A stretch of 64,000 bases of DNA from Flavobacterium sp. (GTDB lineage: Bacteria > Bacteroidota > Bacteroidia > Flavobacteriales > Flavobacteriaceae), in NCBI RefSeq assembly GCF_025352425.1, contig NZ_JANXTI010000026.1, forward strand, positions 62,001-126,000, in the 5' to 3' direction. A program made the translations under genes and the position numbers. The notes beneath the pieces are model-generated. The model saw nothing but the letters and a program-made list of their open reading frames with translations, did no database searches and was not told where the DNA came from. The first letter of the stretch is position 1; the number at the start of each line of letters is the position of its first letter. Below, in pieces: positions 45,184-54,253 of this stretch.

Positions 45184-46236
45184 ATGAAAACAGAAATCAC
45201 TTTACATGCCGGTTTCCGAATTTTAAAAGATACATTTAATAGCTTTCTTGATAATCGCGGACTGAAATTAAGCGCTTCTCTATCCTATTACACGGTTTTC
45301 TCGTTGGCACCTCTTTTATTACTGATGATTTCATTAGCTGGAGTTTTTTTTGGACGTGAAGCAATTCAGGGACAGGTTTTTGGAGAAATAAATGGTCTTA
45401 TCGGGAACGAAGCAGCTGCGCAGATTCAGGAAATCATTAAAAATATGGAACTTTCCGGAGAAACAACCATGGCTGTCATCATTGGTGGAATAACCTTGAT
45501 TATTGGTGCAACGAGCGTTTTTGTAGATATTCAGGAATCCATTAATATTATCTGGAAAGTAAAAGCAAAACCAAAGCGCGGTTGGTTAAAACTTCTCACA
45601 GACAGACTACTTTCTTCTTCCTTAATTGTTGGTCTCGGATTTTTACTAATTGTTTCGCTTATGGTTAACGGAGCTTTGTTAGCTATAAGTGAATGGCTCA
45701 AAGGTTATTTTCTCGATGTTACGGTTATTGTCTTTCAGATTGCGAACATTGTAGTCAGTTTTGTAGTTATTATGACACTTTTTGGTGTAATATTTAAATT
45801 TTTACCCGATGCGAAAATTGCCTGGAAAGATGTTAGATCCGGTGCTTTTTTTACGGCTTGCCTCTTTATGCTTGGCCGCTTTTTAATTGGAATTTATATT
45901 AATTATACCAGCACTGGTTTAGCTTATGGCGCCGCAGGATCATTGATTGTTATTTTGGTTTGGGTGTATTATACTGCAGCGATATTGTATTTTGGCGCAG
46001 AATTCACAAGAGTTTATGCTGAATATATGGGTGCCCGAATTGAACCAGCGGATTATGCAGTTTATGTTGAGCAATTTGAAAAGGAAAGAGATGTTGTTGT
46101 TCTTCCGGATACGGCAAAACCCGATGCAGAAGTTATTGTAGAACCTACTACAAAACCCGCTAAAAAAGCAACGGCTAAGATTTCCAAAAACCCAAAAATT
46201 AAAGCTAAGATCAAACCTAAAAAGGATGATAAATAG
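45184..46236 (+). CDS. YihY/BrkB family inner-membrane protein
   Basis: This is a 350-residue protein with six predicted transmembrane helices in the YihY arrangement: LSASLSYYTVFSLAPLLLLMISL, the GATSVFVDIQESINIIWKVKAKPKRGW loop, and the AYGAAGSLIVILVWVYYTAAILYFGAEFTRVYAE C-terminal family signature. The last 60 residues form a Lys/Ala/Pro-rich cytoplasmic tail. The function of the family is unresolved (it was wrongly called RNase BN in the past). Confidence 0.9.
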   Translation: MKTEITLHAGFRILKDTFNSFLDNRGLKLSASLSYYTVFSLAPLLLLMISLAGVFFGREAIQGQVFGEINGLIGNEAAAQIQEIIKNMELSGETTMAVIIGGITLIIGATSVFVDIQESINIIWKVKAKPKRGWLKLLTDRLLSSSLIVGLGFLLIVSLMVNGALLAISEWLKGYFLDVTVIVFQIANIVVSFVVIMTLFGVIFKFLPDAKIAWKDVRSGAFFTACLFMLGRFLIGIYINYTSTGLAYGAAGSLIVILVWVYYTAAILYFGAEFTRVYAEYMGARIEPADYAVYVEQFEKERDVVVLPDTAKPDAEVIVEPTTKPAKKATAKISKNPKIKAKIKPKKDDK

Positions 46237-46253
46237 TAGTTTTTAAAAAATAT

Positions 46254-46508
46254 TTATAAAAAGCGTTTCATTTGTAAAGTCAGACTCTTGGCTAATTTTT
46301 CATAAGCACCTTTAATTCTGTCTCCTTGTCCTCTGTAGTCTTTCACAATCCCTATTGATTTATCAAATGCTATTACAACTAAAAGGTGCGAAGGATTTTC
46401 AGTTTCAAAGATGCTAATTACAGCACTAATTTTTGCTGGTTCCACTTGAGCAACCTCATAACCTGGATAAATCCAAGTTGTTTTAACGTTGAGTGAATAT
46501 TTGCATTT
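46254..46508 (-). pseudogene. Probable gene remnant without a good start codon
   Basis: A minus-strand frame is open from 46508 to the stop at 46254. It encodes a soluble-looking C-terminal fragment with WIYPGYEVAQVEPAKIS, HLLVVIAFDKSIGIVKDYRG and LAKSLTLQMKRFL. It has no ATG; the only candidate is GTG at 46445, which would cut off the part that looks protein-like. I therefore read it as the 3' end of a decayed gene rather than a complete CDS. The parent family is not recognised. Confidence 0.45.
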
Positions 46509-46587
46509 TTAAAACTTGTATTTTACAAAACTCTTGAATAAGAATACGGATATATCATTTTTATTTATTTTCATTTCACACCATACC

Positions 46588-46618
46588 TTTGACAATGACT
46601 AACTTTGAACTATCTTTG
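46588..46618 (+). promoter_or_regulatory. Promoter of lepA
   Basis: TTTG (46588-46591) and TATCTTTG (46611-46618) are spaced by 19 bp, a full consensus match. Transcription would begin about 46625, just before the ATG at 46627, giving a leader of about 40 bases to the ATG at 46666 chosen for LepA. Confidence 0.8.
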
Positions 46619-46665
46619 CCGATTAAATGCAGAGCATTAGCCCTAAAATTGAACAGATACCGAAG

Positions 46666-48462
46666 ATGAAGCACATTAGAAATTTTTGCATAATTGCACA
46701 TATTGACCACGGAAAAAGTACGCTTGCGGATAGACTTCTTGGAGCAACACAAACTGTTACGGCTCGTGAAGAAAAGGCACAGTTGCTGGACAACATGGAC
46801 TTGGAACGCGAACGTGGTATTACCATAAAAAGCCATGCAATTCAAATGGAGTATAACTACAAAGGTGAAAATTATATCCTGAACCTTATTGATACACCGG
46901 GACACGTGGATTTTTCTTATGAAGTTTCCCGTTCAATTGCCGCTTGCGAAGGTGCTTTGCTAATTGTGGATGCCGCTCAAAGTATTCAGGCTCAAACGAT
47001 TTCTAATTTATATTTGGCTTTGGAAAATGATTTGGAAATTATTCCAGTTTTGAATAAAGTTGATTTACCAAGCGCCAATCCGGAAGAGGTTAGCGACGAT
47101 ATCATTGATTTATTAGGGTGTAAACTAGAAGATATTATTCATGCTTCTGGGAAAACCGGTTTAGGTGTGGAAAATATTCTGGCAGCGATAATCGAAAAAA
47201 TTCCTGCTCCAAAGGGCGTAAAAGATGAGCCATTGCAAGCCTTGATTTTTGATTCTCATTATAATCCGTTTCGCGGAATCGAAGTTATTTTTCGTGTGAA
47301 AAACGGAGAAATAAGAAAAGGCCAGAAAATCAAATTCATGGCTACGGGCAATGAATATTTTGCTGATGAAGTTGGAACTTTAAAATTAAATCAAGTACCA
47401 AAAGATGTGATTTCTACTGGTGATGTTGGGTATTTGATCTCGGGAATTAAGGAAGCAAAAGAAGTAAAAGTTGGTGATACCTTGACGGATGCAAAAACGC
47501 CAACAACGAATATGATTACGGGATTTGAAGATGTAAAACCAATGGTTTTCGCCGGAATTTATCCTGTTGACACAGAAGATTATGAAGATTTGCGTGCTTC
47601 GATGGAAAAATTGCAATTGAATGATGCTTCTTTGGTCTTTACGCCGGAAAGTTCGGCCGCATTAGGTTTTGGTTTCCGTTGTGGATTCTTGGGAATGCTG
47701 CATTTGGAAATTATTCAGGAACGATTGGAACGTGAATACGATATGACGGTAATTACGACTGTTCCCAACGTTTCCTACTTGGCTTACACCAAAAAAGAAC
47801 CGGAAGTTGGCTTCATCGTTAACAATCCATCCGATCTACCGGAACCTTCAAGATTAGACAGGGTTGAAGAGCCATTTATCAAAGCCACTATCATTACTAA
47901 AGCCGATTATGTTGGAAATGTAATGAGTTTGTGTATTGAAAAACGCGGTGTTATTACGAATCAAACTTATTTGACGACCGAAAGAGTAGAATTGAATTTT
48001 GATATGCCGTTGGCCGAAATTGTATTCGATTTTTATGATAGATTAAAAACCGTCTCTAAAGGATACGCGTCGTTTGACTATTCTCCAATTGGCATGCGAG
48101 CATCTAAGTTAGTGAAATTGGATGTTTTATTAAATGCCCAATCCGTTGATGCTCTTTCAGCTTTAATTCATGAAAGTAATGCTTATAATATTGGCAAAAA
48201 AATGTGTGAGAAGTTGCGCGAATTGATTCCGAGACAGCAATTTGATATTCCAATTCAGGCTGCGATTGGAGCGAAAATCATTGCACGTGAAACTATAAAA
48301 GCGTTGCGAAAAGATGTTACTGCCAAATGTTATGGTGGTGATATTTCGCGTAAGCGTAAATTATTGGAAAAACAGAAAAAAGGAAAAAAGAGAATGCGTT
48401 TAGTAGGAAATGTTGAAATTCCGCAGGAAGCATTTATGGCTGTTTTGAAATTGAACGATTAA
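46666..48462 (+). CDS. lepA: Elongation factor 4 (LepA)
   Basis: This translational GTPase back-translocates or remodels ribosomes under stress. About 598 residues have the GTPase motifs [17 protein letters not shown] (G1), [11 protein letters not shown] (G2), [14 protein letters not shown] (G3) and NKVDLPSA (G4). The LepA-specific C-terminal [22 protein letters not shown] is present. I chose the ATG at 46666 (MKHIRNFC) over the one at 46627, because homologues begin there and the promoter start point falls at about 46625. Confidence 0.95.
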   Translation: MKHIRNFCIIAHIDHGKSTLADRLLGATQTVTAREEKAQLLDNMDLERERGITIKSHAIQMEYNYKGENYILNLIDTPGHVDFSYEVSRSIAACEGALLIVDAAQSIQAQTISNLYLALENDLEIIPVLNKVDLPSANPEEVSDDIIDLLGCKLEDIIHASGKTGLGVENILAAIIEKIPAPKGVKDEPLQALIFDSHYNPFRGIEVIFRVKNGEIRKGQKIKFMATGNEYFADEVGTLKLNQVPKDVISTGDVGYLISGIKEAKEVKVGDTLTDAKTPTTNMITGFEDVKPMVFAGIYPVDTEDYEDLRASMEKLQLNDASLVFTPESSAALGFGFRCGFLGMLHLEIIQERLEREYDMTVITTVPNVSYLAYTKKEPEVGFIVNNPSDLPEPSRLDRVEEPFIKATIITKADYVGNVMSLCIEKRGVITNQTYLTTERVELNFDMPLAEIVFDFYDRLKTVSKGYASFDYSPIGMRASKLVKLDVLLNAQSVDALSALIHESNAYNIGKKMCEKLRELIPRQQFDIPIQAAIGAKIIARETIKALRKDVTAKCYGGDISRKRKLLEKQKKGKKRMRLVGNVEIPQEAFMAVLKLND

Positions 48463-48483
48463 GATTGGACAGAAAGATAATAG

Positions 48484-48515
48484 AAAAACCCAATGGCGAA
48501 AGTTGTTGGGTTTTT
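48484..48515 (+). terminator. Terminator of lepA, overlapping the thiL promoter
   Basis: A 10-bp stem AAAAACCCAA/TTGGGTTTTT with a 12-base loop runs into a T run. Its T tract merges with the -33 TTTG of thiL at 48514-48517. Confidence 0.8.
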
Positions 48516-48541
48516 TGTTTAGTATTAAAGCAGTAACTTTG
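48514..48541 (+). promoter_or_regulatory. Promoter of thiL
   Basis: TTTG (48514-48517) and TAACTTTG (48534-48541) are separated by 16 bp, close to the TTG-N17-23-TAnnTTTG consensus. The leader to the ATG at 48562 is about 14 bases. Confidence 0.65.
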
Positions 48542-48561
48542 CAACATAAAATTCAGCAACT

Positions 48562-49611
48562 ATGTTAGAAGATAAAAGTCCGCAACGAACTTCACTTTCC
48601 CAACTGGGAGAATTTGGTTTAATTAAACATTTGACAAAGGATTTTGATGTAAAACAACCATCGACATTAAAAAGTATCGGTGATGATGCTGCAGTTTTGG
48701 GTTTTAAAGATAAAAAGGTTGTTGTTTCGACGGATTTGTTGATTGAAGGCGTTCATTTTGACTTGTCGTATATGCCTTTACGTCATTTGGGTTACAAAGC
48801 GGTAGTTGTAAATGTTTCCGATATTTGTGCGATGAATGCGAAACCAACACAAATTACGGTTTCTGTTGCGGTTTCGAATCGTTTTCCGTTGGAAGCATTG
48901 GAAGAGTTATTTGATGGCATTGCTATGGCTTCAAAAATCTACAATATAGATGTCATTGGTGGCGATACTACATCATCACAAAAAGGATTGATTATTTCCA
49001 TAACAGCAATAGGGGAAGCCAATGAAGACGATATTGTTTACAGAAATGGTGCAAATAATGGCGATTTATTGGTCGTTACGGGGGATTTAGGTTCCGCTTA
49101 TATGGGCTTGCAGGTTTTAGAAAGAGAAAAACAAGTATTTCAGGTAAATCCAAACAATCAACCTGACTTAGATGCGTATACTTATTTAATTGAGCGGCAG
49201 TTGAAACCGGAAGCACGGACTGATATTCGCGAACTTTTAGAAAAATTAGAAGTTAAACCAACATCGATGATTGATATTTCAGATGGTTTGTCATCGGAGA
49301 TTATCCATATTTGCAAACAATCAAAAGTTGGTTGTAATTTATACGAAGAAAAAATTCCTGTTGATCCCCAGTTTATAAATGTTTGTGAAGAATTTAATAT
49401 TGACGGCACAACCGTTGCTATCAATGGCGGCGAAGACTATGAATTACTCTTTACCATTGCTTTAGAGGATTTTGAAAAGATAAAAGCCAATCCCAATTTT
49501 ACTGTAATTGGGCATTTGACACAGGAAAGTGAAGGCGTTCATTTGGTTACAAGAGCCAATACCAAAATCCCTTTAAAAGCTCGAGGATGGGATGCAATGA
49601 GCGAAGAATAA
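48562..49611 (+). CDS. thiL: Thiamine-monophosphate kinase
   Basis: This enzyme phosphorylates thiamine monophosphate to thiamine diphosphate. The 349-residue chain has the AIR-synthase-like fold with SIGDDAAVL (Asp-rich metal site) near residue 40, STDLLIEGVHFDL, GGDTTSSQKGLIIS, TGDLGSAYMGL and INGGEDYELLFT near the C-terminus. It is transcribed alone from its own promoter and ends at a stem-loop at 49627-49654. Confidence 0.95.
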   Translation: MLEDKSPQRTSLSQLGEFGLIKHLTKDFDVKQPSTLKSIGDDAAVLGFKDKKVVVSTDLLIEGVHFDLSYMPLRHLGYKAVVVNVSDICAMNAKPTQITVSVAVSNRFPLEALEELFDGIAMASKIYNIDVIGGDTTSSQKGLIISITAIGEANEDDIVYRNGANNGDLLVVTGDLGSAYMGLQVLEREKQVFQVNPNNQPDLDAYTYLIERQLKPEARTDIRELLEKLEVKPTSMIDISDGLSSEIIHICKQSKVGCNLYEEKIPVDPQFINVCEEFNIDGTTVAINGGEDYELLFTIALEDFEKIKANPNFTVIGHLTQESEGVHLVTRANTKIPLKARGWDAMSEE

Positions 49612-49626
49612 TTTACTGAAAACAAA

Positions 49627-49654
49627 AAAGCGATACTTTTTACAGTATCGCTTT
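49627..49654. terminator. Stem-loop terminator between thiL and the LuxR regulator
   Basis: A perfect 11-bp stem AAAGCGATACT/AGTATCGCTTT has a 6-base loop; the T run is better on the minus strand. The rest of the gap to 49781 contains a second weaker stem (AAAGTAGT with ACTACTTT, about 49675-49702) and nothing else I can identify. Confidence 0.8.
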
Positions 49655-49781
49655 CCCCCTAAATCTTGTAAATAAAGTAGTTTTTTAAGAATTACTACTT
49701 TGGTCTACAGGTAACCCTAAAATCATAAGGCTAAATTACACCATGTAGACAAAAACGTTGTTACGGTTTCCCGCATAATCG

Positions 49782-50447
49782 TTAAATAACACCTTTTGTC
49801 TTAGCTTCATTAATTAAATCGATGTCGCTTCCGCCCGTTACTTCCAATATTTCTCTAATATTAAGTTTACGTTTCTCAATGGCGCTAAGGGAAAGTGGAA
49901 TATATTGTGGTAAATCTTTAGTTTTTACTCCTTTTGACAAATGAAACAGAATTTGTTTATCAAAAGCATCTAATTCTATATTGTTATATTGAGCTTGACC
50001 AACTAATTTGATAACCGTTTGGCTGTAATAACTTTCGTTATTAATAATTTTATCAAATGCAAAAATCAATTCGTCAAAAGTCAAATCGTTTTTGATAATC
50101 AATCCATTTGGGTTAATATTTTTAATAATATTATTTATTTTAAGCAATTCGGTATGCATTGTTAACAGAATCACTTTACAATCAGGTATTTCAGTTTTAA
50201 TTAAAGAAGCTAAATCTTCGCCCGAGTAAATTCCCTTTTCTGCATATTCAGGCATACTGATATCAAAAAAAGCTACATCAAAAGTTTTTTTTGCATCAAC
50301 AATATTTTCATATCCTGATTTACAGTTGTTGGCCTGGGTAACATCAAACTCATATCCTTGTTGGCTATACTTGTCTAATGCATTTTTATACGCCTGGATT
50401 ATAAACGGATGATCATCTACAATTAGTATGTTCATTGATTTTGTCAT
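49782..50447 (-). CDS. LuxR/NarL-type response regulator (partner of the kinase at 50444-52486)
   Basis: This 221-residue regulator has an N-terminal receiver domain with the acidic pocket ILIVDDHP (Asp11, Asp12) and phospho-acceptor Asp62 in VAFFDISMP. The conserved Thr is in LLTMHTE and the Lys in LIIKND. A C-terminal LuxR-type helix-turn-helix follows (about 155-221, FDKQILFHLSKGVKTKDLPQYIPLSLSAIEKRKLNI). Its start overlaps the upstream kinase stop by 4 bases (ATGA), so the pair is translated together. It should act as a DNA-binding dimer; inverted repeats near the kinase genes are candidate sites. Confidence 0.95.
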   Translation of the reverse strand: MTKSMNILIVDDHPFIIQAYKNALDKYSQQGYEFDVTQANNCKSGYENIVDAKKTFDVAFFDISMPEYAEKGIYSGEDLASLIKTEIPDCKVILLTMHTELLKINNIIKNINPNGLIIKNDLTFDELIFAFDKIINNESYYSQTVIKLVGQAQYNNIELDAFDKQILFHLSKGVKTKDLPQYIPLSLSAIEKRKLNIREILEVTGGSDIDLINEAKTKGVI

Positions 50448-52486
50448 GCTGGTTCTTCAATTAGTTGTTTGGTTTCAATTGGAATAGTGATTATAATGGT
50501 GGTTCCGTGGTCTTTTTTAGAAGTGATATCAATAATTCCCTGACAGTCGTGCGTTCTGGAAATCATGTTCTGCATTCCAATTCCTTTACTTTTTTTGTTT
50601 ACATCAAAACCGATTCCATCGTCCTGTATTTTAAAAAAAACATTTTCAGAATCTCCGCTAATTTCTACAGTAATATTCTTGGCGCCGGCGTATTTATTAA
50701 TGTTCTGCAATCCCTCTTGCAAAATACGGTACATGTTAATTTTGATGGCATTACCAATTTTATCCCAGTTAATGATAGTGTCAATATGATATATTACTTC
50801 CGCTTCATGCAAAGATTTTTGTTCTTCCAATAAATTATGAACTATGGACACAAAGTTATTAATTAAAACTAATTTCTCTCTATTCAAGTCGTGTGAAATT
50901 TCACGGATGTCCTGTTCTATTGTTTTTAATTCATTTAATAACTCATTTCTCTTCTGTGGTGCGTCAGGATCAGTACTTGAATTCAAACTATCCAAATTTA
51001 AACGCAACCCAAACATCCTTCCTAAAACACCGTCATGAAGATCCTGTGCTAAACGTTTCTTTTCTTTATTTCGACTTTCGTCTATGATAGATTGTTGCGA
51101 CATCATCAGGTTGAAAATTTCCTCATTTGCTTTTTGTTGGGCTTGTTTGAATAATAATTCTCTAGTTCTGGCACGTTGTGCTCTAACTATAAATAATAAC
51201 GCCACTAAAATAAATGATATTATAAAACCATAAAGTAGGTTCCGGTTTCTGACCTCGAGGTCATCTTTTTCTTTGGTAATTACTTCTGTGTCAAATAATA
51301 TACGTGCAAAACGATCTTTAGAATTGCGCTCTACTACTTGAAGGCTGTCACTTATTCTAATGTATTCTTCTGAATAAAAAGAAGATTTTTTTATGTCTAC
51401 AACTGATGCTTGTTTTAACGCCAACACAACTATGTTTGGTATCTTAGAGTATTTGGCTTTTAATATCGCTATTTCTGCGTTTTTTATTGATTCTTTACTA
51501 TTATTTATTTTTTGAAAATATTCTGAAAGATGAATATAACTATTAACTACTGCAGATTTATTGTCTGTAGTTTTTCTTATATTTAATGCTTTATAAAAAA
51601 GGTTAGGAATATTTTGGTAGTTTGAGGTCTGTAATCTGGAGTATGCCAAATTATCAACTAAAAGAGCATACAAGTCAGGGTCATCCTCTATTACATTCTT
51701 GTCATTTAGACCTAATTCAAAATTGGCAATTGCTTCTGGATATTTTTTTTGCTTTAAATATAAATATCCTAAATTATTGTAACAAACACCTCTTTGTTGA
51801 TCACTTTTTAAATCATATTTTTCAACCACTTCTAATGCTTTTGAATGAAAAAAAATTGCTTTGTCAAATTCTTTCAATTCATTATAAACTAATCCTAGTT
51901 GATTTAAAGTATCATATAATTTTTCGCTTTCGTTGGAATTTTTGTAAATATTATAAGCTCTAGTTAATGATAATTCAGCCCCTAAATAATCCCCCGCTTT
52001 AGATTGAACTATTCCTTTATTCAAAAGAATGTTTGCTAAACTTATGTCGTCTCTAATTTTTACATAAATTTTTTCAGCTTTATAATAGTAAATGAATGAG
52101 CTGTCTAAAACATCTGAATATTTATAATACCCTCCTAGATATCTATATGACCTTGCTAATGAAACGGTATCATTTGCTGATTTTGATTTTTCTAATAAAA
52201 CTTTTGATGCTTCTTTTAGTTTCTTAAAGTCCCCTAAACTATAATATTCAAAAATTACCTTAGAAAGATTTTCTCTGCTCGAAGTTGAATTTTTTCCTGA
52301 TTTAATAAGCGAATATGCTTTGTTAATTCTATTTTTCTTTAAAGTATCTGAAGATGTATTAGTGTCAATTAATTTAAGATAATAAGAAACACTATCCGAA
52401 GTGGATACTTCAGAATCATTTATTTTTTTACCTTTAGAACAAGCTAAAAACAAAAAAACAAAAAACAACAAGTATTTTTTTTTCAA
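50444..52486 (-). CDS. TPR-containing lipoprotein sensor histidine kinase (HisKA_3 type)
   Basis: This 680-residue sensor has a lipobox-like signal (FLFLACSKG, Cys17) and a periplasmic array of TPR-type helices (about 35-395, with ANILLNKGIVQSKAGDYLGAE and YNNLGYLYLKQKKYPEAIANFE). One transmembrane helix (about 417-437) and a short coiled coil follow. The HisKA_3 domain has phospho-His484 in AQDLHDGV. The HATPase domain has LQEGLQNINKYA (N box near 595) and DDGIGFD (about 622-628). TPRs likely bind a peptide or protein ligand (family knowledge plus inference). It is coupled to the regulator at 49782. Confidence 0.93.
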   Translation of the reverse strand: MKKKYLLFFVFLFLACSKGKKINDSEVSTSDSVSYYLKLIDTNTSSDTLKKNRINKAYSLIKSGKNSTSSRENLSKVIFEYYSLGDFKKLKEASKVLLEKSKSANDTVSLARSYRYLGGYYKYSDVLDSSFIYYYKAEKIYVKIRDDISLANILLNKGIVQSKAGDYLGAELSLTRAYNIYKNSNESEKLYDTLNQLGLVYNELKEFDKAIFFHSKALEVVEKYDLKSDQQRGVCYNNLGYLYLKQKKYPEAIANFELGLNDKNVIEDDPDLYALLVDNLAYSRLQTSNYQNIPNLFYKALNIRKTTDNKSAVVNSYIHLSEYFQKINNSKESIKNAEIAILKAKYSKIPNIVVLALKQASVVDIKKSSFYSEEYIRISDSLQVVERNSKDRFARILFDTEVITKEKDDLEVRNRNLLYGFIISFILVALLFIVRAQRARTRELLFKQAQQKANEEIFNLMMSQQSIIDESRNKEKKRLAQDLHDGVLGRMFGLRLNLDSLNSSTDPDAPQKRNELLNELKTIEQDIREISHDLNREKLVLINNFVSIVHNLLEEQKSLHEAEVIYHIDTIINWDKIGNAIKINMYRILQEGLQNINKYAGAKNITVEISGDSENVFFKIQDDGIGFDVNKKSKGIGMQNMISRTHDCQGIIDITSKKDHGTTIIITIPIETKQLIEEPA

Positions 52487-52511
52487 TATTTTAGGGATTG
52501 CATATCAACAA

Positions 52512-52527
52512 AAATACTAAAGTATTT
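52512..52527. promoter_or_regulatory. Inverted repeat AAATACT-AA-AGTATTT ahead of the first kinase gene
   Basis: A perfect 7-2-7 inverted repeat lies 25 bp upstream of the kinase start. Its spacing is that of NarL-type binding sites, and its ACT-AA-AGT core resembles the dyads at 56566-56582 and 59664-59680. Operator function is inferred. Confidence 0.45.
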
Positions 52528-52531
52528 CAAT

Positions 52532-52567
52532 AAAAAAAGTCACTAACATTAATTAGTGACTTTTTTT
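52532..52567 (-). terminator. Terminator of the repeat-peptide gene
   Basis: A 15-bp stem (AAAAAAAGTCACTAA with TTAGTGACTTTTTTT) has a 6-base loop and a T tail on the minus strand. It separates the peptide gene from the downstream kinase, so the two are independent transcripts. Confidence 0.9.
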
Positions 52568-52586
52568 ATTTTATTTAAAATTTATC

Positions 52587-52829
52587 TTATAGTCCTCCGG
52601 TAGAATCTCTTCCTCCAAGATTATTAACTACTATTAATCCTCCTGTAGAATCTCTTCCTCCAAGATCATTCTCTACAATTAATCCTCCGGTAGAATCTCT
52701 TCCTCCAAGTTCGTTAACTACAATTAAACCTCCGGTAGAATCTCTTCCACCCAATTCAGTTGGAGTTGTGAATGACGTGACAATAAGCATTAAAGCTAAT
52801 AATCCGAATGTTGTTGCTAATTTTTTCAT
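52587..52829 (-). CDS. Exported peptide made of tandem 15-residue units (GGRDSTGG repeats)
   Basis: This 80-residue protein has a signal peptide (about 1-20, MKKLATTFGLLALMLIVTSF). Three 15-residue units follow: ELGGRDSTGGLIVVN (25-39), ELGGRDSTGGLIVEN (40-54) and DLGGRDSTGGLIVVN (55-69). A final partial unit, NLGGRDSTGGL (70-80), ends at the stop. No other domain remains. The design (signal, then repeated identical cores with short variable joints) is that of a multi-copy peptide precursor. It lies directly upstream of the TPR kinase/LuxR pair, which makes a secreted signal peptide plausible but unproven. I know of no characterised family with this sequence. Confidence 0.85.
   Translation of the reverse strand: MKKLATTFGLLALMLIVTSFTTPTELGGRDSTGGLIVVNELGGRDSTGGLIVENDLGGRDSTGGLIVVNNLGGRDSTGGL
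52590..52757 (-). repeat. 45-bp tandem DNA repeat coding the peptide units
   Basis: The coding DNA contains 3.7 near-identical 45-bp copies, which supports expansion by unequal recombination or slippage. Differences fall mostly at the last codons of each unit. Confidence 0.85.
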
Positions 52830-53194
52830 AATTTGAGACTTTATATTATTAATGTTTTAATTCGTTTTTGTGTGTGTCATTAATTGATTTGAGGCAATGT
52901 GAGGACACTTTCACGGAGTAAAACTAAAAAGGATGTCTCTGCAAATCCTTATGAATAGAGGTGTTTATGGTAGAATGGTGCCGTTTGATAGTGGATGATA
53001 GGCAAATTCGAGTGAATGGATTTAACAATTCTTTGGGTTTTGCCTGTAAAGCTTATTAATACTGCGTTTAACGAGAATTGAATTTGACGAGCAAAAGACA
53101 AATTTGGGTGAATGCCTAAATTTAAGTTGGCAAAAGAGAAATATTGAAATGCTGCTTTTTGAATATTTCCCATTTACTATTTTGATAAATGAAA
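52830..53194. other. Gap of about 365 bp upstream of the repeat-peptide gene with no confident gene
   Basis: This A+T-rich stretch carries the presumed promoter and leader of the peptide gene, but I find no exact TAnnTTTG box. A 74-codon minus frame at 52949-53173 is open but has no signal, domain or composition bias that I trust. Composition is slightly less A+T-rich at 53000-53110. Confidence 0.4.
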
Positions 53195-53229
53195 AAACCC
53201 TTTAAATCCAATTTGAATAAAAAGGGTTT
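53195..53229. terminator. Terminator downstream of the helical-protein gene
   Basis: A 9-bp stem AAACCCTTT/AAAGGGTTT has a 17-base loop, with T run on the minus strand. It ends the gene at 53253-53951. Confidence 0.75.
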
Positions 53230-53252
53230 CAACTTACTATTGGAAAATGATA

Positions 53253-53951
53253 TTATGCAGCAGAAGGTGCGGGAGTTTCCTCTTCGGGTTCACCACTATG
53301 CGTGTTGTATAGCACATAGTCATTAAACTTAGCTACGTCTGATGATTCCCAAATAGACTGCCCCGTATTTGTATATTTTACTAAGGTAGTATATATAGCG
53401 TTCCCCGCTTCCACTCGGTCTTCTTGTTCAATATCCCTGTCAGCAATTTCAAGCTGCTGCTCTGTTATCAATCTAGAAAATTCAGTATCAAGGGTGGTGA
53501 TAGTGTCCAGCTCGCCGGAAGTCAGTCCATTAAAAGCAAGTGATGCCATTAAATCCGTACCAACCCGCACTACTCTTTTTGCAGTTTGACCCAAATCGCC
53601 ATCGGTCTGACGGGATAGAGTGTTTGTACCAAATTTATGATAGGTACCACTATTTAAATTATACGTAAGTACGACACGTGCCATAACAACTCTTATCGCT
53701 TCTCGCAGTTCTTCCGCTTTGTCATTTTTTAAAGCGGTGCTGTTCATCTGATCTCCCAATGCTTCTTCATCAGTTAGACGTCCAGAAAACGCGCCGATGA
53801 GCGTTTTTAAGTCGTTTACAAAGGTTGTAGTGATGCCATACTCCTCAAATTGGGTTTGGTCTCTTTGCATAAAAGCTACTTTTTCTAACCCTTTCGTCAC
53901 TAAGGTTCCATCCGAAAAATTGTAGTTTCGAATTACGTCTTGTTTTTTCAT
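53253..53951 (-). CDS. Helical protein of unknown function (Bacteroidota-wide family)
   Basis: This is a protein of about 232 residues, all helical, without a signal peptide. Visible conserved pieces are NYNFSDGTLVTKGLEKVAFM at the start, GITTTFVNDLKTLIGAF, TAKRVVRVGTDLMASLAFNGLT and YTTLVKYTNTGQSIWE, followed by an acidic Pro/Glu tail. I recall related proteins with the same KRVVRVG and FSDxxL pattern in many Bacteroidota, all uncharacterised. I start it at the Met at 53951 rather than at 54014, because the upstream residues look like non-coding sequence. Its own terminator lies at 53195-53229. Confidence 0.75.
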   Translation of the reverse strand: MKKQDVIRNYNFSDGTLVTKGLEKVAFMQRDQTQFEEYGITTTFVNDLKTLIGAFSGRLTDEEALGDQMNSTALKNDKAEELREAIRVVMARVVLTYNLNSGTYHKFGTNTLSRQTDGDLGQTAKRVVRVGTDLMASLAFNGLTSGELDTITTLDTEFSRLITEQQLEIADRDIEQEDRVEAGNAIYTTLVKYTNTGQSIWESSDVAKFNDYVLYNTHSGEPEEETPAPSAA

Positions 53952-54085
53952 AATAATACTATTTATTTGGTTACTAATACAAACACTTAGCCAAATTATG
54001 TGCCAATAATTCATACCAAAACTTAATGTTTTCTTAAGATTTAAGAAAATGTTTGTCAGATGCCTGTTTGTAAGGGATTAAAGCA

Positions 54086-54253
54086 ATGTTGAAAGCCTCC
54101 GAAGTAACGATGAAACTCTCCGATGTGATATTGTATGTCTCAGAAGTAACTCTGAAGCCTTACGAAGTAAGAATGAAAGAGTCCGCAATAAGAATGAAGG
54201 GGTCCGAAGCCTCAATGTAAGAGTCCGAAGCCTCGTTGAAGGCTGCGAGGGCA
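54086..54253. repeat. Degenerate 21-bp tandem repeat (eight units)
   Basis: Eight consecutive 21-bp units share a core ATGAAnnnnTCCGAAGtA. They run in frame on the plus strand, giving a 44-codon frame of heptads (MLKASEV, TMKLSDV, ...) until a TAA at 54218. The minus frame is also open. The array occupies most of the gap 53952-54355; outside it I see only A+T-rich sequence. Whether it is coding, a binding array or inert is unknown. Confidence 0.75.

Noticed and set aside
52949-53173. 74-codon minus-strand frame upstream of the repeat-peptide gene
   Set aside because: It has a plausible ATG, but no signal peptide, domain, or neighbour support; kept as gap sequence only.
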